The notes under the pieces: generated by a model
Database searches by the model: none
What the model was told of the DNA's origin: nothing
Seen by the model: only the letters and a program-made list of their open reading frames with translations
Assembly (NCBI GenBank): GCA_934277845.1
Contig: CAKQVV010000068.1
Location: 1-8,526 of the forward strand
Direction: 5' to 3'
From: an uncultured Clostridia bacterium
GTDB taxonomy: Bacteria > Bacillota > Clostridia > Christensenellales > Pumilibacteraceae
Length of the DNA: 8,526 nucleotides
Part shown: piece by piece, positions 1-6,054 of the stretch
Layout of the letters: each line of letters opens with the position of its first letter
How positions within the stretch are numbered: the first letter of the stretch is position 1
Made by a program: the position numbers and the translations under genes

Positions 1-1032
1 TTCGCCGTCGAAGCGAACGGGGTTTGTAAGGAACGCAAACTTTACGCCTTCCTGCTCGGCGTGGCGGATCTCTTCCTTTCTCGCAGGCATTTCTTCTCTG
101 CTGCGGCGATAGACCACGGTGACGGACTCCGCGCCCATTCTGAGTGCGGTGCGCGCCGCGTCCATGGCAACGTTGCCCGCGCCCACCACGACCACGTTTT
201 TGCCGCGCTGAACGGGGGTTATCGCATCCGCGTTATACGCGCCCATCAGGTTGACGCGCGTCAGATACTCGTTTGCGGAAAACACGCCGTTGAGATTTTC
301 ACCCGGCACACCCATGAACATGGGAAGTCCCGCGCCGCTGCCGATAAACACCGCGTCGTATTCTTCCATGAGTTCGTCGATCGTAATCGTTTTACCGACT
401 ACGGTATCGAGTTCGAACTTTACGCCGAGGTCTTTGAGTTTGTTGGCTTCGGCTTCGACGAGTTTTTTCGGAAGTCTGAACTCGGGAATACCGTACACGA
501 GTACGCCGCCGGTCTTGTGAAACGCCTCGAAAACGGTGACTTCCACGCCGTGCGCCGCGAGTTGCGCCGCGCAGGTCAGTCCGCTCGGTCCGCTGCCCAC
601 GACCGCCGCACGCTTGCCTGCCGGCGTTATATCGCGCGCTTTCGACGGCACGGTGAGCATAAAGTCGCCGACAAACCTTTCTACGCCGCCGATAGACACT
701 GCCCCGTCGATCTTCGCCCGGACGCAGTTCTTTTCGCACTGTTCTTCCTGCGGACAAACCCTGCCGCACACGGACGGCAGGCTGTTGGTGGACTTGATTA
801 CCTCGCCCGCTTTTTCAAACTCGCCTTGCTTTACAAGCGCGAGAAACTCCGGGATACGGACGCCGACGGGGCAACCTTTCATGCACGGCGCATTTTTGCA
901 ACCGAGGCATCTCGAGGCTTCGTCGCGGGCAAGATCCGCCGTAAAACCGATAGCCACTTCGTCGAAATTGCGGGCACGAACAGAAGGTTCCTGTTCGGGA
1001 ATAGCGTTTCTTTGTTTTTTCTCGATAGCCAT
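1..1032 (-). CDS. nfnB: NfnB-like large subunit of NADH-dependent ferredoxin:NADP+ oxidoreductase (GltD-type), 3' end missing
   Basis: The 344 visible residues are the N-terminal three quarters of a glutamate-synthase-small-chain-like flavoprotein; the family is usually about 460 residues, so the C-terminus lies beyond the left edge. An N-terminal double [4Fe-4S] region carries Cys42, 45, 50, 54, 89, 93, 99 and 103. Glu118 in IGGVERF sits where dihydropyrimidine dehydrogenase has its glutamine cluster ligand. The FAD-binding motif GSGPSG is at 146-151. A second dinucleotide fold (GAGNVAMDAA, 284-293) is followed by VVYRRSREEMPAR at 306-318, typical of NADPH binding. The ATG at 1030-1032 lies one base after the nfnA stop, with GGAGAG upstream. 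Paired with the gene before it, this points to NfnAB, which couples NADH plus reduced ferredoxin to NADP+ reduction by flavin-based bifurcation in the cytoplasm. A stand-alone GltD-like or sulfide dehydrogenase (SudA) role is the alternative. Confidence 0.88.
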   Translation of the reverse strand, partial: MAIEKKQRNAIPEQEPSVRARNFDEVAIGFTADLARDEASRCLGCKNAPCMKGCPVGVRIPEFLALVKQGEFEKAGEVIKSTNSLPSVCGRVCPQEEQCEKNCVRAKIDGAVSIGGVERFVGDFMLTVPSKARDITPAGKRAAVVGSGPSGLTCAAQLAAHGVEVTVFEAFHKTGGVLVYGIPEFRLPKKLVEAEANKLKDLGVKFELDTVVGKTITIDELMEEYDAVFIGSGAGLPMFMGVPGENLNGVFSANEYLTRVNLMGAYNADAITPVQRGKNVVVVGAGNVAMDAARTALRMGAESVTVVYRRSREEMPARKEEIRHAEQEGVKFAFLTNPVRFDGE

Positions 1033-1033
1033 A

Positions 1034-1861
1034 TTATCTCTTCTCTCCGGTAAGTCTGCACAGATGCTCTTTTTCTTGTTGTTTGTACGCGGTAAGTCTG
1101 GTCATGGCTTCCGCCCAGTCGATCTCGTGACCGTCAAATTCGGGACCGTCGACGCAGGCATAACGGGTTTTGCCGCCGACTGTAACTCTGCAACAGCCGC
1201 ACATGCCGGTGCCGTCAACCATGAGCGGGTTCATGCTGACGACGGTTTTGACGCCGTACTCGCGAGTTAAGTTCGACACCGCACGCATCATGGGCATGGG
1301 ACCTACCGCCATTACGCAGTCCGCTTCGCTATTTTCGAGAATTCCTTTCAGAACATCGGTGACGAAACCTTTTACTCCGTAACTGCCGTCGTCGGTCGCG
1401 ATTTTAAGATCTTTCGCGGCTTTGCGGAATTCGTCCTCGTACATGATGAGTTCTTTGTTTCTCGCGCCCACGATAACGGTCGCGGGATTGCCGGTCGCGG
1501 CAAGACGTTTTGCCTGCGGATAAATAACCGCGCTGCCGATACCTCCTCCGACAAGCACGATATTCTTATATTCGGTAAGGTCGGTAGGCTTGCCGAGCGG
1601 TCCCACGAAATCGGCGATAAAGCCGCCCTCGGGCACAAGCGCAAGGCAGGCGGTCGAATACCCGACTTCCTGCACCAGTATCGTCACGGTACCGTTTTCG
1701 CGGTCGTAATCGCAAATAGTGAACGGTATGCGTTCGCCTTCTTCGTCTACTCTTAAAATGACGAATTGTCCGGGGTGAGCGTGTTTTGCCACTTTGGGCG
1801 CGTCGATAACGTATTCGACTACTCTGGGTGCGAGCGTGCGTTTTTTCAATATCTTATTCAT
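1034..1861 (-). CDS. nfnA: NfnA-like small subunit (FAD/NAD-binding, [2Fe-2S]) of NADH-dependent ferredoxin:NADP+ oxidoreductase
   Basis: This 275-residue protein has the order seen in NfnA, SudB and PyrK. A ferredoxin-reductase-type FAD domain comes first, with RIPFT at 44-48. The NAD-binding domain carries LVGGGIGSA at 103-111 and a conserved AVGPMPMM at 185-192. A C-terminal [2Fe-2S] segment holds Asp216, Cys221, Cys223, Cys224 and Cys236. Family knowledge is that this subunit oxidises NADH and passes electrons to the bifurcating FAD of the large subunit. It starts inside the end of nth (8-base overlap; ATG at 1859-1861, with GAGGAAA upstream) and ends one base before nfnB, so the three genes are probably co-transcribed and the two subunits translationally coupled. 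PyrK (dihydroorotate dehydrogenase electron-transfer subunit) is the closest alternative, but no pyrD neighbour is visible and the GltD-like partner favours NfnA. Confidence 0.88.
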   Translation of the reverse strand: MNKILKKRTLAPRVVEYVIDAPKVAKHAHPGQFVILRVDEEGERIPFTICDYDRENGTVTILVQEVGYSTACLALVPEGGFIADFVGPLGKPTDLTEYKNIVLVGGGIGSAVIYPQAKRLAATGNPATVIVGARNKELIMYEDEFRKAAKDLKIATDDGSYGVKGFVTDVLKGILENSEADCVMAVGPMPMMRAVSNLTREYGVKTVVSMNPLMVDGTGMCGCCRVTVGGKTRYACVDGPEFDGHEIDWAEAMTRLTAYKQQEKEHLCRLTGEKR

Positions 1862-2492
1862 TCCGGTTTCCTCGCTTGTCGTGAAAGTATTTGCAGTATC
1901 GGTTAAGCGGACAATCGTCGCAACCAGGCGAAATCGCTTTGCAGCGGTATCGTCCCAGGAATATCAACAGGTGATGGACGCGGTTACGTTTGCCCTCGGG
2001 AATAATTCTGAGTAAATTTTCCTCGACTTCGCGCGGTGTTTTGCCGGGTGCGATGCCGAGACGGTTCGACGTCCTGAAAACGTGCGTGTCGACGGGAATT
2101 CCGTCGCCGCCGAAGCCCACGTCGAACACTACGTTCGCGGTTTTTCTGCCAACGCCCGGAAGCGCGAGAAGCCCGTCGAACGTATCGGGAACTTTGCCGC
2201 CGCCGGCTACGATCGCTTTGGATGCGGCAATGATATTTTTTGCCTTGTTGCGATAGAATCCGCAACTGTATATCTCTTTTTCGAGGTCGGCGGGATCCAT
2301 TGCCGCAAACTCTTCGGGCGTGGACGCGATCCTGAAAAGATCTTTCGTGACGACGTTCACGCGGCGATCGGTGCATTGCGCGCTGAGTATTACGGCGACA
2401 AGCAGTTCAAAAACGCTCCCGAAGTCAAGTTCACATTGCGCGTTCGGGAACGTTTCGTCGAGTATAGAAAAGATTTTATCCGTTTCGGGCAT
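1854..2492 (-). CDS. nth: Endonuclease III (DNA glycosylase/AP lyase)
   Basis: The 212-residue protein is full length for the family. It carries the helix-hairpin-helix LPGVGRKTA at 111-119 with catalytic Lys117, and the catalytic aspartate in VDTHVFR (Asp135). The C-terminal [4Fe-4S] loop has the canonical spacing C-x6-C-x2-C-x5-C at Cys184, 191, 194 and 200. The enzyme removes oxidised pyrimidines from DNA and nicks the resulting abasic site by beta-elimination. The ATG at 2490-2492 is preceded by AAGGAAAG ten bases upstream and by a strong promoter (2539-2568). It is the first gene of the operon and its last codons overlap the nfnA start by 8 bases. The only oddity is this tight linkage of a repair glycosylase to an electron-bifurcating transhydrogenase. 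Confidence 0.96.
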   Translation of the reverse strand: MPETDKIFSILDETFPNAQCELDFGSVFELLVAVILSAQCTDRRVNVVTKDLFRIASTPEEFAAMDPADLEKEIYSCGFYRNKAKNIIAASKAIVAGGGKVPDTFDGLLALPGVGRKTANVVFDVGFGGDGIPVDTHVFRTSNRLGIAPGKTPREVEENLLRIIPEGKRNRVHHLLIFLGRYRCKAISPGCDDCPLNRYCKYFHDKRGNRNE

Positions 2493-2513
2493 TTATACGA
2501 CTCTTTCCTTCGC

Positions 2514-2527
2514 TCGCGAAATCGCGA
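2514..2527. promoter_or_regulatory. Paired TCGCGA palindrome in the nth leader
   Basis: Two copies of the 6-base palindrome TCGCGA are separated by AA, making a 14-base near-symmetric site. It lies about 5 to 18 bases into the predicted transcript, between the -10 box and the ribosome binding site. That position would suit an operator or a small leader hairpin, but a chance GC-rich palindrome is equally possible. No known operator is recognised. Confidence 0.25.
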
Positions 2528-2538
2528 TATACTGATTT

Positions 2539-2568
2539 AGTATAGCATACACGGAAAGGTTTTGTCAC
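2539..2568 (-). promoter_or_regulatory. Predicted sigma-A promoter of the nth-nfnA-nfnB operon
   Basis: On the minus strand the -35 box is GTGACA (2563-2568) and the -10 box is TATACT (2539-2544), each 5 of 6 matches to consensus, with an 18-base spacer. A TGC immediately before the -10 gives an extended -10 element. The start of transcription should fall near 2532, leaving a leader of about 40 bases before nth. Confidence 0.72.
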
Positions 2569-2604
2569 CCGTTTTCGGCGACTTTACGGTTTTTTGTGGG
2601 ATTT

Positions 2605-4095
2605 TTATCCGTTTTCTCTCAGATCGTCGGCTGCTTCGCTGCTTTCGTCGAATAAAGCGGCGTTGAGCGCCTCGGTCTCGCTGTATTCCGAGATTTCCAC
2701 TTCGGAGAGTTCCTCTTCGCATTTCTCTTTATCGCCGTTTTCGCCGTTGCCGCCCACGTGATCCGCGTCCTTGGCGTTGCCGTGGCGCACAAAAACCATA
2801 GTCACGAGCGCAAGACAAGCGAACACGAGCGAATACGGAACAAGTCCGATGACGGAAATATAGTCCATGACAAGTCCCGCAAGTATGGGCGTGATGATTT
2901 GCGCGGTCATGGAAAAAGCATAGTACAGTCCGGTATATGTGCCGGTGGTGCTTTCGTCGCTGAGTTCTACGCACATAATATACGAGTGGACGTTGATGGT
3001 CGCCCAGCCGCCGCCGACGAGCACGAACGTGGGGTACATTATTACTTTGATTACGTTTGCGCTCGCCCCCGCAAGCAGGAACACCGACGCAAACACAAGT
3101 CCCGCAATCATCATGGACACGCCCAGCATGACGGTCTTTTTGCGGCCGAGTTTTTTGCCGATTTTGACGGCGGGCAGGAACATGACGAACGCCGCGGCGT
3201 TGGCTACCAACAGCGGAAGCGTGAATTTCGCTTTAAGCACCGACAGCGAGAATGCAGAGAAATGCGTGGTGAGCGCGTTATACGCCATGTACCACAAAAA
3301 TACCGATAACAATATAAAAATAAGGCTTTTTAACTGCGGACGAGTGAGCGTACCGAGTACTTTTTTCATCGATTGCTTTTCTTTCGGGTTCTCTTCTTCG
3401 TCATCCGCGACTTCGAGTTTCGCCATAATCTTGCGGCTTTCCTCGGCAAAGCGGTTTTCGCGGACTTTCAGAATCATCACGACGGCGGCGATTATCATAA
3501 GTCCGCTGATGATCGACACGAGTGCCCAGTTATTACCGACGATATAGAGTTCGCCGGTCGCGGGATCGGCTTCGGTTTTGAGTAAAAACTGCATGAGAAT
3601 CAAAGTGATCACGCCGCCGATAGTACCCATAAGGTTGATTATCGCGTTTGCATTGCTGCGAATGGGTTTTGGCGTAACGTCGGGCATGAGCGCGACCGCG
3701 GGCGAACGATACAGGCACATAAAAACGAGCACGAACGCCGTTGCCGCCAGCATAAGCGCGAGATTGCGCGAGTTATGCGCGAAGTTTACGAGCATAAACG
3801 TGCAGGCGGCAAGCACCGATCCGCACACGATGAACGGCATGCGCCGTCCTACTTTGTTGCGAAGTTTCATGGGGAAACGATCCGACCAGATGCCCATAAA
3901 CGGCAACAGTACCACCGCAAGTACGTTATCGAGCGCCATGATCACGCCGCGCAGAGTCGCGCCGAAATCAAAGTCTTTCAAAAACAACGGCATAAGGCTG
4001 TCATAGACTTGCCAGAACATACAAATAGTGAAAAATGCCAGTCCCACAAGTACCGTACGCGGCACGTTAAGTTTCAGTCCGTGAGTTTCGGTCAT
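2605..4095 (-). CDS. MFS transporter of the GPH/SLC45-like sugar transporter type
   Basis: This 496-residue membrane protein has about 12 hydrophobic segments: six within residues 14-210, a charged central loop at about 211-255 (DDEEENPKEK), and six within 256-436. The loop after helix 2 has the family's motif-A form, GIWSDR at 68-73 followed by KVGRRMPFI. Helices 4 and 5 contain RSPAVALMPDVTP and RSNANAIINLMG, which I recognise from GPH/SLC45-like and sucrose-transporter-like members of the MFS. GKKLGRKK at 313-320 is the repeated motif in the second half. These relatives usually move sugars or glycosides with protons or cations, but the substrate cannot be read here and no sugar-catabolic gene is adjacent. 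A hydrophilic, strongly acidic tail of about 58 residues (438-496) extends the C-terminus. GGAGGG precedes the ATG at 4093-4095. Confidence 0.85.
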   Translation of the reverse strand: MTETHGLKLNVPRTVLVGLAFFTICMFWQVYDSLMPLFLKDFDFGATLRGVIMALDNVLAVVLLPFMGIWSDRFPMKLRNKVGRRMPFIVCGSVLAACTFMLVNFAHNSRNLALMLAATAFVLVFMCLYRSPAVALMPDVTPKPIRSNANAIINLMGTIGGVITLILMQFLLKTEADPATGELYIVGNNWALVSIISGLMIIAAVVMILKVRENRFAEESRKIMAKLEVADDEEENPKEKQSMKKVLGTLTRPQLKSLIFILLSVFLWYMAYNALTTHFSAFSLSVLKAKFTLPLLVANAAAFVMFLPAVKIGKKLGRKKTVMLGVSMMIAGLVFASVFLLAGASANVIKVIMYPTFVLVGGGWATINVHSYIMCVELSDESTTGTYTGLYYAFSMTAQIITPILAGLVMDYISVIGLVPYSLVFACLALVTMVFVRHGNAKDADHVGGNGENGDKEKCEEELSEVEISEYSETEALNAALFDESSEAADDLRENG

Positions 4096-4129
4096 GATTC
4101 CCTCCGATTGCTCTCAATCTCTTTCGGAT

Positions 4130-4159
4130 ATTGTAACACAAGCCGCGGCGAAATGTAAA
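4130..4159 (-). promoter_or_regulatory. Predicted sigma-A promoter of the MFS transporter gene
   Basis: Reading the minus strand, TTTACA (4154-4159) and TACAAT (4130-4135), each 5 of 6 to consensus, are separated by 18 bases. A TGT directly before the -10 forms an extended -10. The predicted start lies near 4123, giving a leader of about 28 bases that contains GGAGGG. No operator symmetry stands out. Confidence 0.68.
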
Positions 4160-4230
4160 GTTATTTTTCGTAAAATCAAAGTAAAATCGGGCTTGACGGA
4201 TCGGCTGTTATCATGCAATCCGAAAAACCG

Positions 4231-4494
4231 TCAGACAAACAGTCTTTCTACATATTTTTCGTGACCTGCGTGCGTTATTCTGAACGCACCTATAAAGGTG
4301 TTGAAATCGAGCGCGTGAAGTTTTGCCGTCGCCGCTCCTATTGCGCTTTCGTCGATTCTGACCGACAAGCCGCATCCTACCGATACTTCGCGCGGCGTGC
4401 TGATGAGCACGTTGTTTACGCCGGCGTTTCGCAATTCGCCGCTGAACTTTATTGACTGCGTCCGGGATCTGAAAGCGAAAATCAAGTAAATCAT
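4231..4494 (-). CDS. DUF3343 protein (putative Se/S carrier-like)
   Basis: The 87-residue protein matches the DUF3343 pattern: a short N-terminal strand (MIYLIFAF), a helix, then STPREVSVGCGLSVRI at 32-47 with the conserved Cys41 after a TPRE motif. Family knowledge is limited; members are labelled putative selenium/sulfur carrier-like proteins and are often found near cysteine-desulfurase-like enzymes. Here it is divergent from exactly such a gene. I chose the ATG at 4492-4494 instead of the upstream in-frame TTG at 4510-4512, because AGGAAGG (4500-4506) lies between the two and is well placed for the ATG. It overlaps no other gene and has no clear terminator. A role in passing S or Se from the neighbouring enzyme is inference only. 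Confidence 0.8.
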   Translation of the reverse strand: MIYLIFAFRSRTQSIKFSGELRNAGVNNVLISTPREVSVGCGLSVRIDESAIGAATAKLHALDFNTFIGAFRITHAGHEKYVERLFV

Positions 4495-4499
4495 ATCGA

Positions 4500-4506
4500 C
4501 CTTCCT
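4500..4506 (-). promoter_or_regulatory. Ribosome binding site that fixes the DUF3343 start
   Basis: On the minus strand AGGAAGG ends five bases before the ATG at 4494. The in-frame TTG at 4512 lies upstream of this site and so cannot use it. The shorter 87-residue product is therefore preferred over a 93-residue one. Confidence 0.75.
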
Positions 4507-4514
4507 TTGCAATT

Positions 4515-4542
4515 TTGTTACGTTGGGTTCGTATAATATAGT
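4515..4542 (+). promoter_or_regulatory. Possible promoter for the cysteine desulfurase-like gene
   Basis: On the plus strand a perfect TATAAT lies at 4532-4537, but its best upstream partner (TTGCAA at 4507-4512) is 19 bases away. The alternative pair is TTGTTA (4515-4520) with TATAGT (4537-4542), 16 bases apart. Either would give a leader of about 25 to 35 bases. The region overlaps the opposing minus-strand promoter, so the two transcripts may compete for polymerase. Confidence 0.45.
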
Positions 4543-4558
4543 ATATTACTCTTGTAAA
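4530..4558 (-). promoter_or_regulatory. Possible promoter for the DUF3343 gene in the shared divergent region
   Basis: On the minus strand TTTACA (4553-4558) and TATACG (4530-4535) are separated by 17 bases. Several overlapping TATA-like hexamers in this AT-rich stretch make the exact -10 uncertain. The predicted start would lie near 4523, about 30 bases before the ATG. Confidence 0.45.
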
Positions 4559-4574
4559 GGCGGTGTGATTTACG

Positions 4575-5714
4575 ATGATTTACTTCGATAATTCCGCAAG
4601 CACGATATTCAAGCCGCGCGAAGTCGTGTGCGCGGTCGCAAACGCACTGCGTTATATTTCGGCTAATCCCGGTCGAAGCGGTCACGCCGCCGCCATGCGA
4701 GGAGCGGCGCTCGTAAGTTCGGCAAGACGAAAATGCGCGGAGTTTTTCGGACTGAACGGCGACGACGGAGTAATATTTACCGACAATTGCACGGGCGCGC
4801 TTAATCTTGCGATCCTCGGCACGGCGAGGCGCGGGCATATAGTGACGACCGCACTCGAACACAACAGCGTTTTGCGGCCGCTGTACGCGCTTAAATCGCG
4901 CGGCGAAGTTTCATTCACGGTAGTCAATCCCTGCGATACCGGCGCGGTGACTGCCGGGGCGATCGAACGCGCCATACGTCCCGATACTTACCTTGTCGTT
5001 GTCAATCACGTTTCAAACGTGACCGGAGCGATTGCGCCCGTTACCGAAATCGGCAGAGTGTGCCGACGCCGTAACGTGCTGTTTCTGACCGACGGGGCTC
5101 AAAGCGGCGGATACGTCGACGTCGACATGGACGAAATGAATATCGACATGCTGACAATCGCTCCGCACAAGGGATTGCATGCTCCGCAAGGCGTGGGCGT
5201 TTTACTGGTCGGCAACCGGGCAAAAGCCGTGCTTCATCCCGTTCGTTACGGCGGCACGGGAACTTCTTCGGACGAATTGAGTCAGCCTGCGGACTTTCCC
5301 GACGGATTTGAAACCGGTACTCTCCCCACTCCCGCGATTGCGGGACTCTGCGCCGCAATCGGCAGGTGCGAACGCGACAAACGCAAGGATCGCGAGATCG
5401 TAAATGAATTGTCGCTGCGATTACGGCGCGGACTGAAAAGAATTGACGGCGTCGAAATACTTTCGCCGGAGAACGCGTTGAGCGGAATTACCGCTTTCAA
5501 TACCGGCGATTACGACTCCGGCGAAGTCGCGGATATTCTGTCGTCCGAATACGATATCTGCGTGCGGGCGGGGCTGCATTGCGCGCCGCTTGCCCACCGC
5601 TATCTCGGCACGCTCGGGCGCGGCGCGGTGCGCGTGTCGCTCGGTTACGACAACACGTTGCGCGAAGTCGATTTCTTTCTCCGTGCCGTCGCGGAAATTG
5701 CGGGAAAACGGTGA
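4575..5714 (+). CDS. Class V aminotransferase, cysteine desulfurase family protein (EF2568-like)
   Basis: The 379-residue protein is full length for the SufS/CsdB-like fold. PLP-site features are all visible: His96 in ALEHNS, Asp173 and Gln176 in LTDGAQSGG, and Lys199 in TIAPHKG as the Schiff-base lysine. RAGLHCAP at 331-338 provides Cys336 at the position of the persulfide-forming cysteine in SufS-type enzymes. Such enzymes take sulfur from cysteine (or selenium from selenocysteine) and form alanine. The best match from memory is the subgroup named after EF2568 (TIGR01977), which in some genomes accompanies selenium-dependent molybdenum hydroxylase genes. No sufBCDU, iscU, selD or tRNA-thiolation gene is visible here, so the sulfur or selenium acceptor is unknown. 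It is divergent from DUF3343; AAGGCGGTG upstream serves as the ribosome binding site. No convincing terminator follows. Confidence 0.87.
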   Translation: MIYFDNSASTIFKPREVVCAVANALRYISANPGRSGHAAAMRGAALVSSARRKCAEFFGLNGDDGVIFTDNCTGALNLAILGTARRGHIVTTALEHNSVLRPLYALKSRGEVSFTVVNPCDTGAVTAGAIERAIRPDTYLVVVNHVSNVTGAIAPVTEIGRVCRRRNVLFLTDGAQSGGYVDVDMDEMNIDMLTIAPHKGLHAPQGVGVLLVGNRAKAVLHPVRYGGTGTSSDELSQPADFPDGFETGTLPTPAIAGLCAAIGRCERDKRKDREIVNELSLRLRRGLKRIDGVEILSPENALSGITAFNTGDYDSGEVADILSSEYDICVRAGLHCAPLAHRYLGTLGRGAVRVSLGYDNTLREVDFFLRAVAEIAGKR

Positions 5715-5743
5715 TTTGCAAAAAGATAATAAGGATAATTTAG

Positions 5744-5796
5744 TCGTTCCATGTCGGGGATTCCACGCAAATGCTGACGCATTTGCTCTGAATGAC
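5744..5796 (+). repeat. Palindromic intergenic repeat, copy A
   Basis: This 53-base unit is 50/53 identical to 6055-6107. Its core is an 8-base-pair perfect stem, GCAAATGC and GCATTTGC, around the loop TGAC (5767-5786). Outside that, ATTC (5760-5763) can pair with GAAT (5790-5793), and ATGTCG (5751-5756) can pair with CGATAT (5796-5801) allowing one G-T pair. The RNA or single strand would form one long imperfect hairpin. The outer arms are GGGATTCCACG and CTCTGAATGAC. Confidence 0.85.
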
Positions 5797-5798
5797 GA

Positions 5799-5830
5799 TA
5801 TAAAATGAAAATTACTCGTTTCATTTTATA
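5799..5830. repeat. AT-rich perfect hairpin
   Basis: TATAAAATGAAA (5799-5810) and TTTCATTTTATA (5819-5830) are exact reverse complements, giving a 12-base-pair stem with an 8-base loop. It abuts the end of repeat copy A. It has no trailing T-run on either strand outside the stem, so it is not a standard terminator, although it is the first strong hairpin after the desulfurase-like gene. The segment from the loop into the right arm (ATTACTCGTTTCAT) resembles the left flank of copy B (ATTACTCGCTCCAT). Confidence 0.7.
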
Positions 5831-5854
5831 ATGACAGTTAATTGTTTTCAGTAT

Positions 5855-5886
5855 GGGATCTTCACGCGCTACGCGCTCAGGATGAT
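5855..5886 (+). repeat. Degenerate palindromic repeat, copy C
   Basis: This shorter unit begins GGGATCTTCACG and ends CTCAGGATGA, resembling the outer arms of copies A and B (8 of 10 matches on the right arm). The middle is a small GC-rich hairpin, GCGC-TAC-GCGC. It looks like a diverged or differently cored member of the same family. Confidence 0.6.
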
Positions 5887-5894
5887 GTGATAGG

Positions 5895-5939
5895 ACGTAA
5901 AGGAAACGTCAGAATTAAAATAGAACGAAACCTTTACGT
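5895..5939. repeat. 9-base inverted repeat
   Basis: ACGTAAAGG (5895-5903) and CCTTTACGT (5931-5939) are exact reverse complements with 27 bases between them. A long loop and no T-run make a terminator unlikely. It fills the gap between repeat copies C and D and may be a remnant of another palindromic unit. Confidence 0.45.
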
Positions 5940-5947
5940 AGTTAATC

Positions 5948-6016
5948 GTCATTCAGAGGAGTAAGGCATAACCTCGACCATCAAGAGGTTATGCCTTACG
6001 ACGTGGAATCTCCCGC
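5948..6016 (-). repeat. Palindromic intergenic repeat, copy D, inverted and with a different core
   Basis: Read on the minus strand this unit starts GGGAGATTCCACG and ends CTCTGAATGAC, the same arms as copies A and B but in opposite orientation. Between them lies an unrelated perfect 15-base-pair stem, GTAAGGCATAACCTC (5961-5975) and GAGGTTATGCCTTAC (5985-5999), around a 9-base loop. ATTC (5951-5954) and GAAT (6006-6009) in the arms can also pair, as in the other copies. Confidence 0.8.
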
Positions 6017-6054
6017 GGTAAGAACGTTTTTGACCTTTTTATCAGGCTGATTAC

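Noticed and set aside
61..1053. Long open frame on the plus strand opposite nfnB
   Set aside because: It is antisense to a clear NfnB-like gene, is rich in Arg and His with no recognisable motif, and has no ribosome binding site. It is a by-product of codon bias in the real gene.
4195..4232. Imperfect hairpin overlapping the DUF3343 stop codon, as a terminator
   Set aside because: GACGG/CCGTC and TCGG/CCGA can pair, but the stem is interrupted by unpaired bases, the loop is long and no T-run follows on the minus strand.
4495..4512. Upstream TTG start for DUF3343 giving 93 residues
   Set aside because: The AGGAAGG ribosome binding site lies inside this extension and serves the ATG at 4492-4494; the family also normally begins at the first strand (MIYLIF).
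5991..6050. Short ATG open frame of 19 codons running out of repeat copy D
   Set aside because: It starts inside a hairpin stem, has no ribosome binding site of its own, and is unlikely to be translated.
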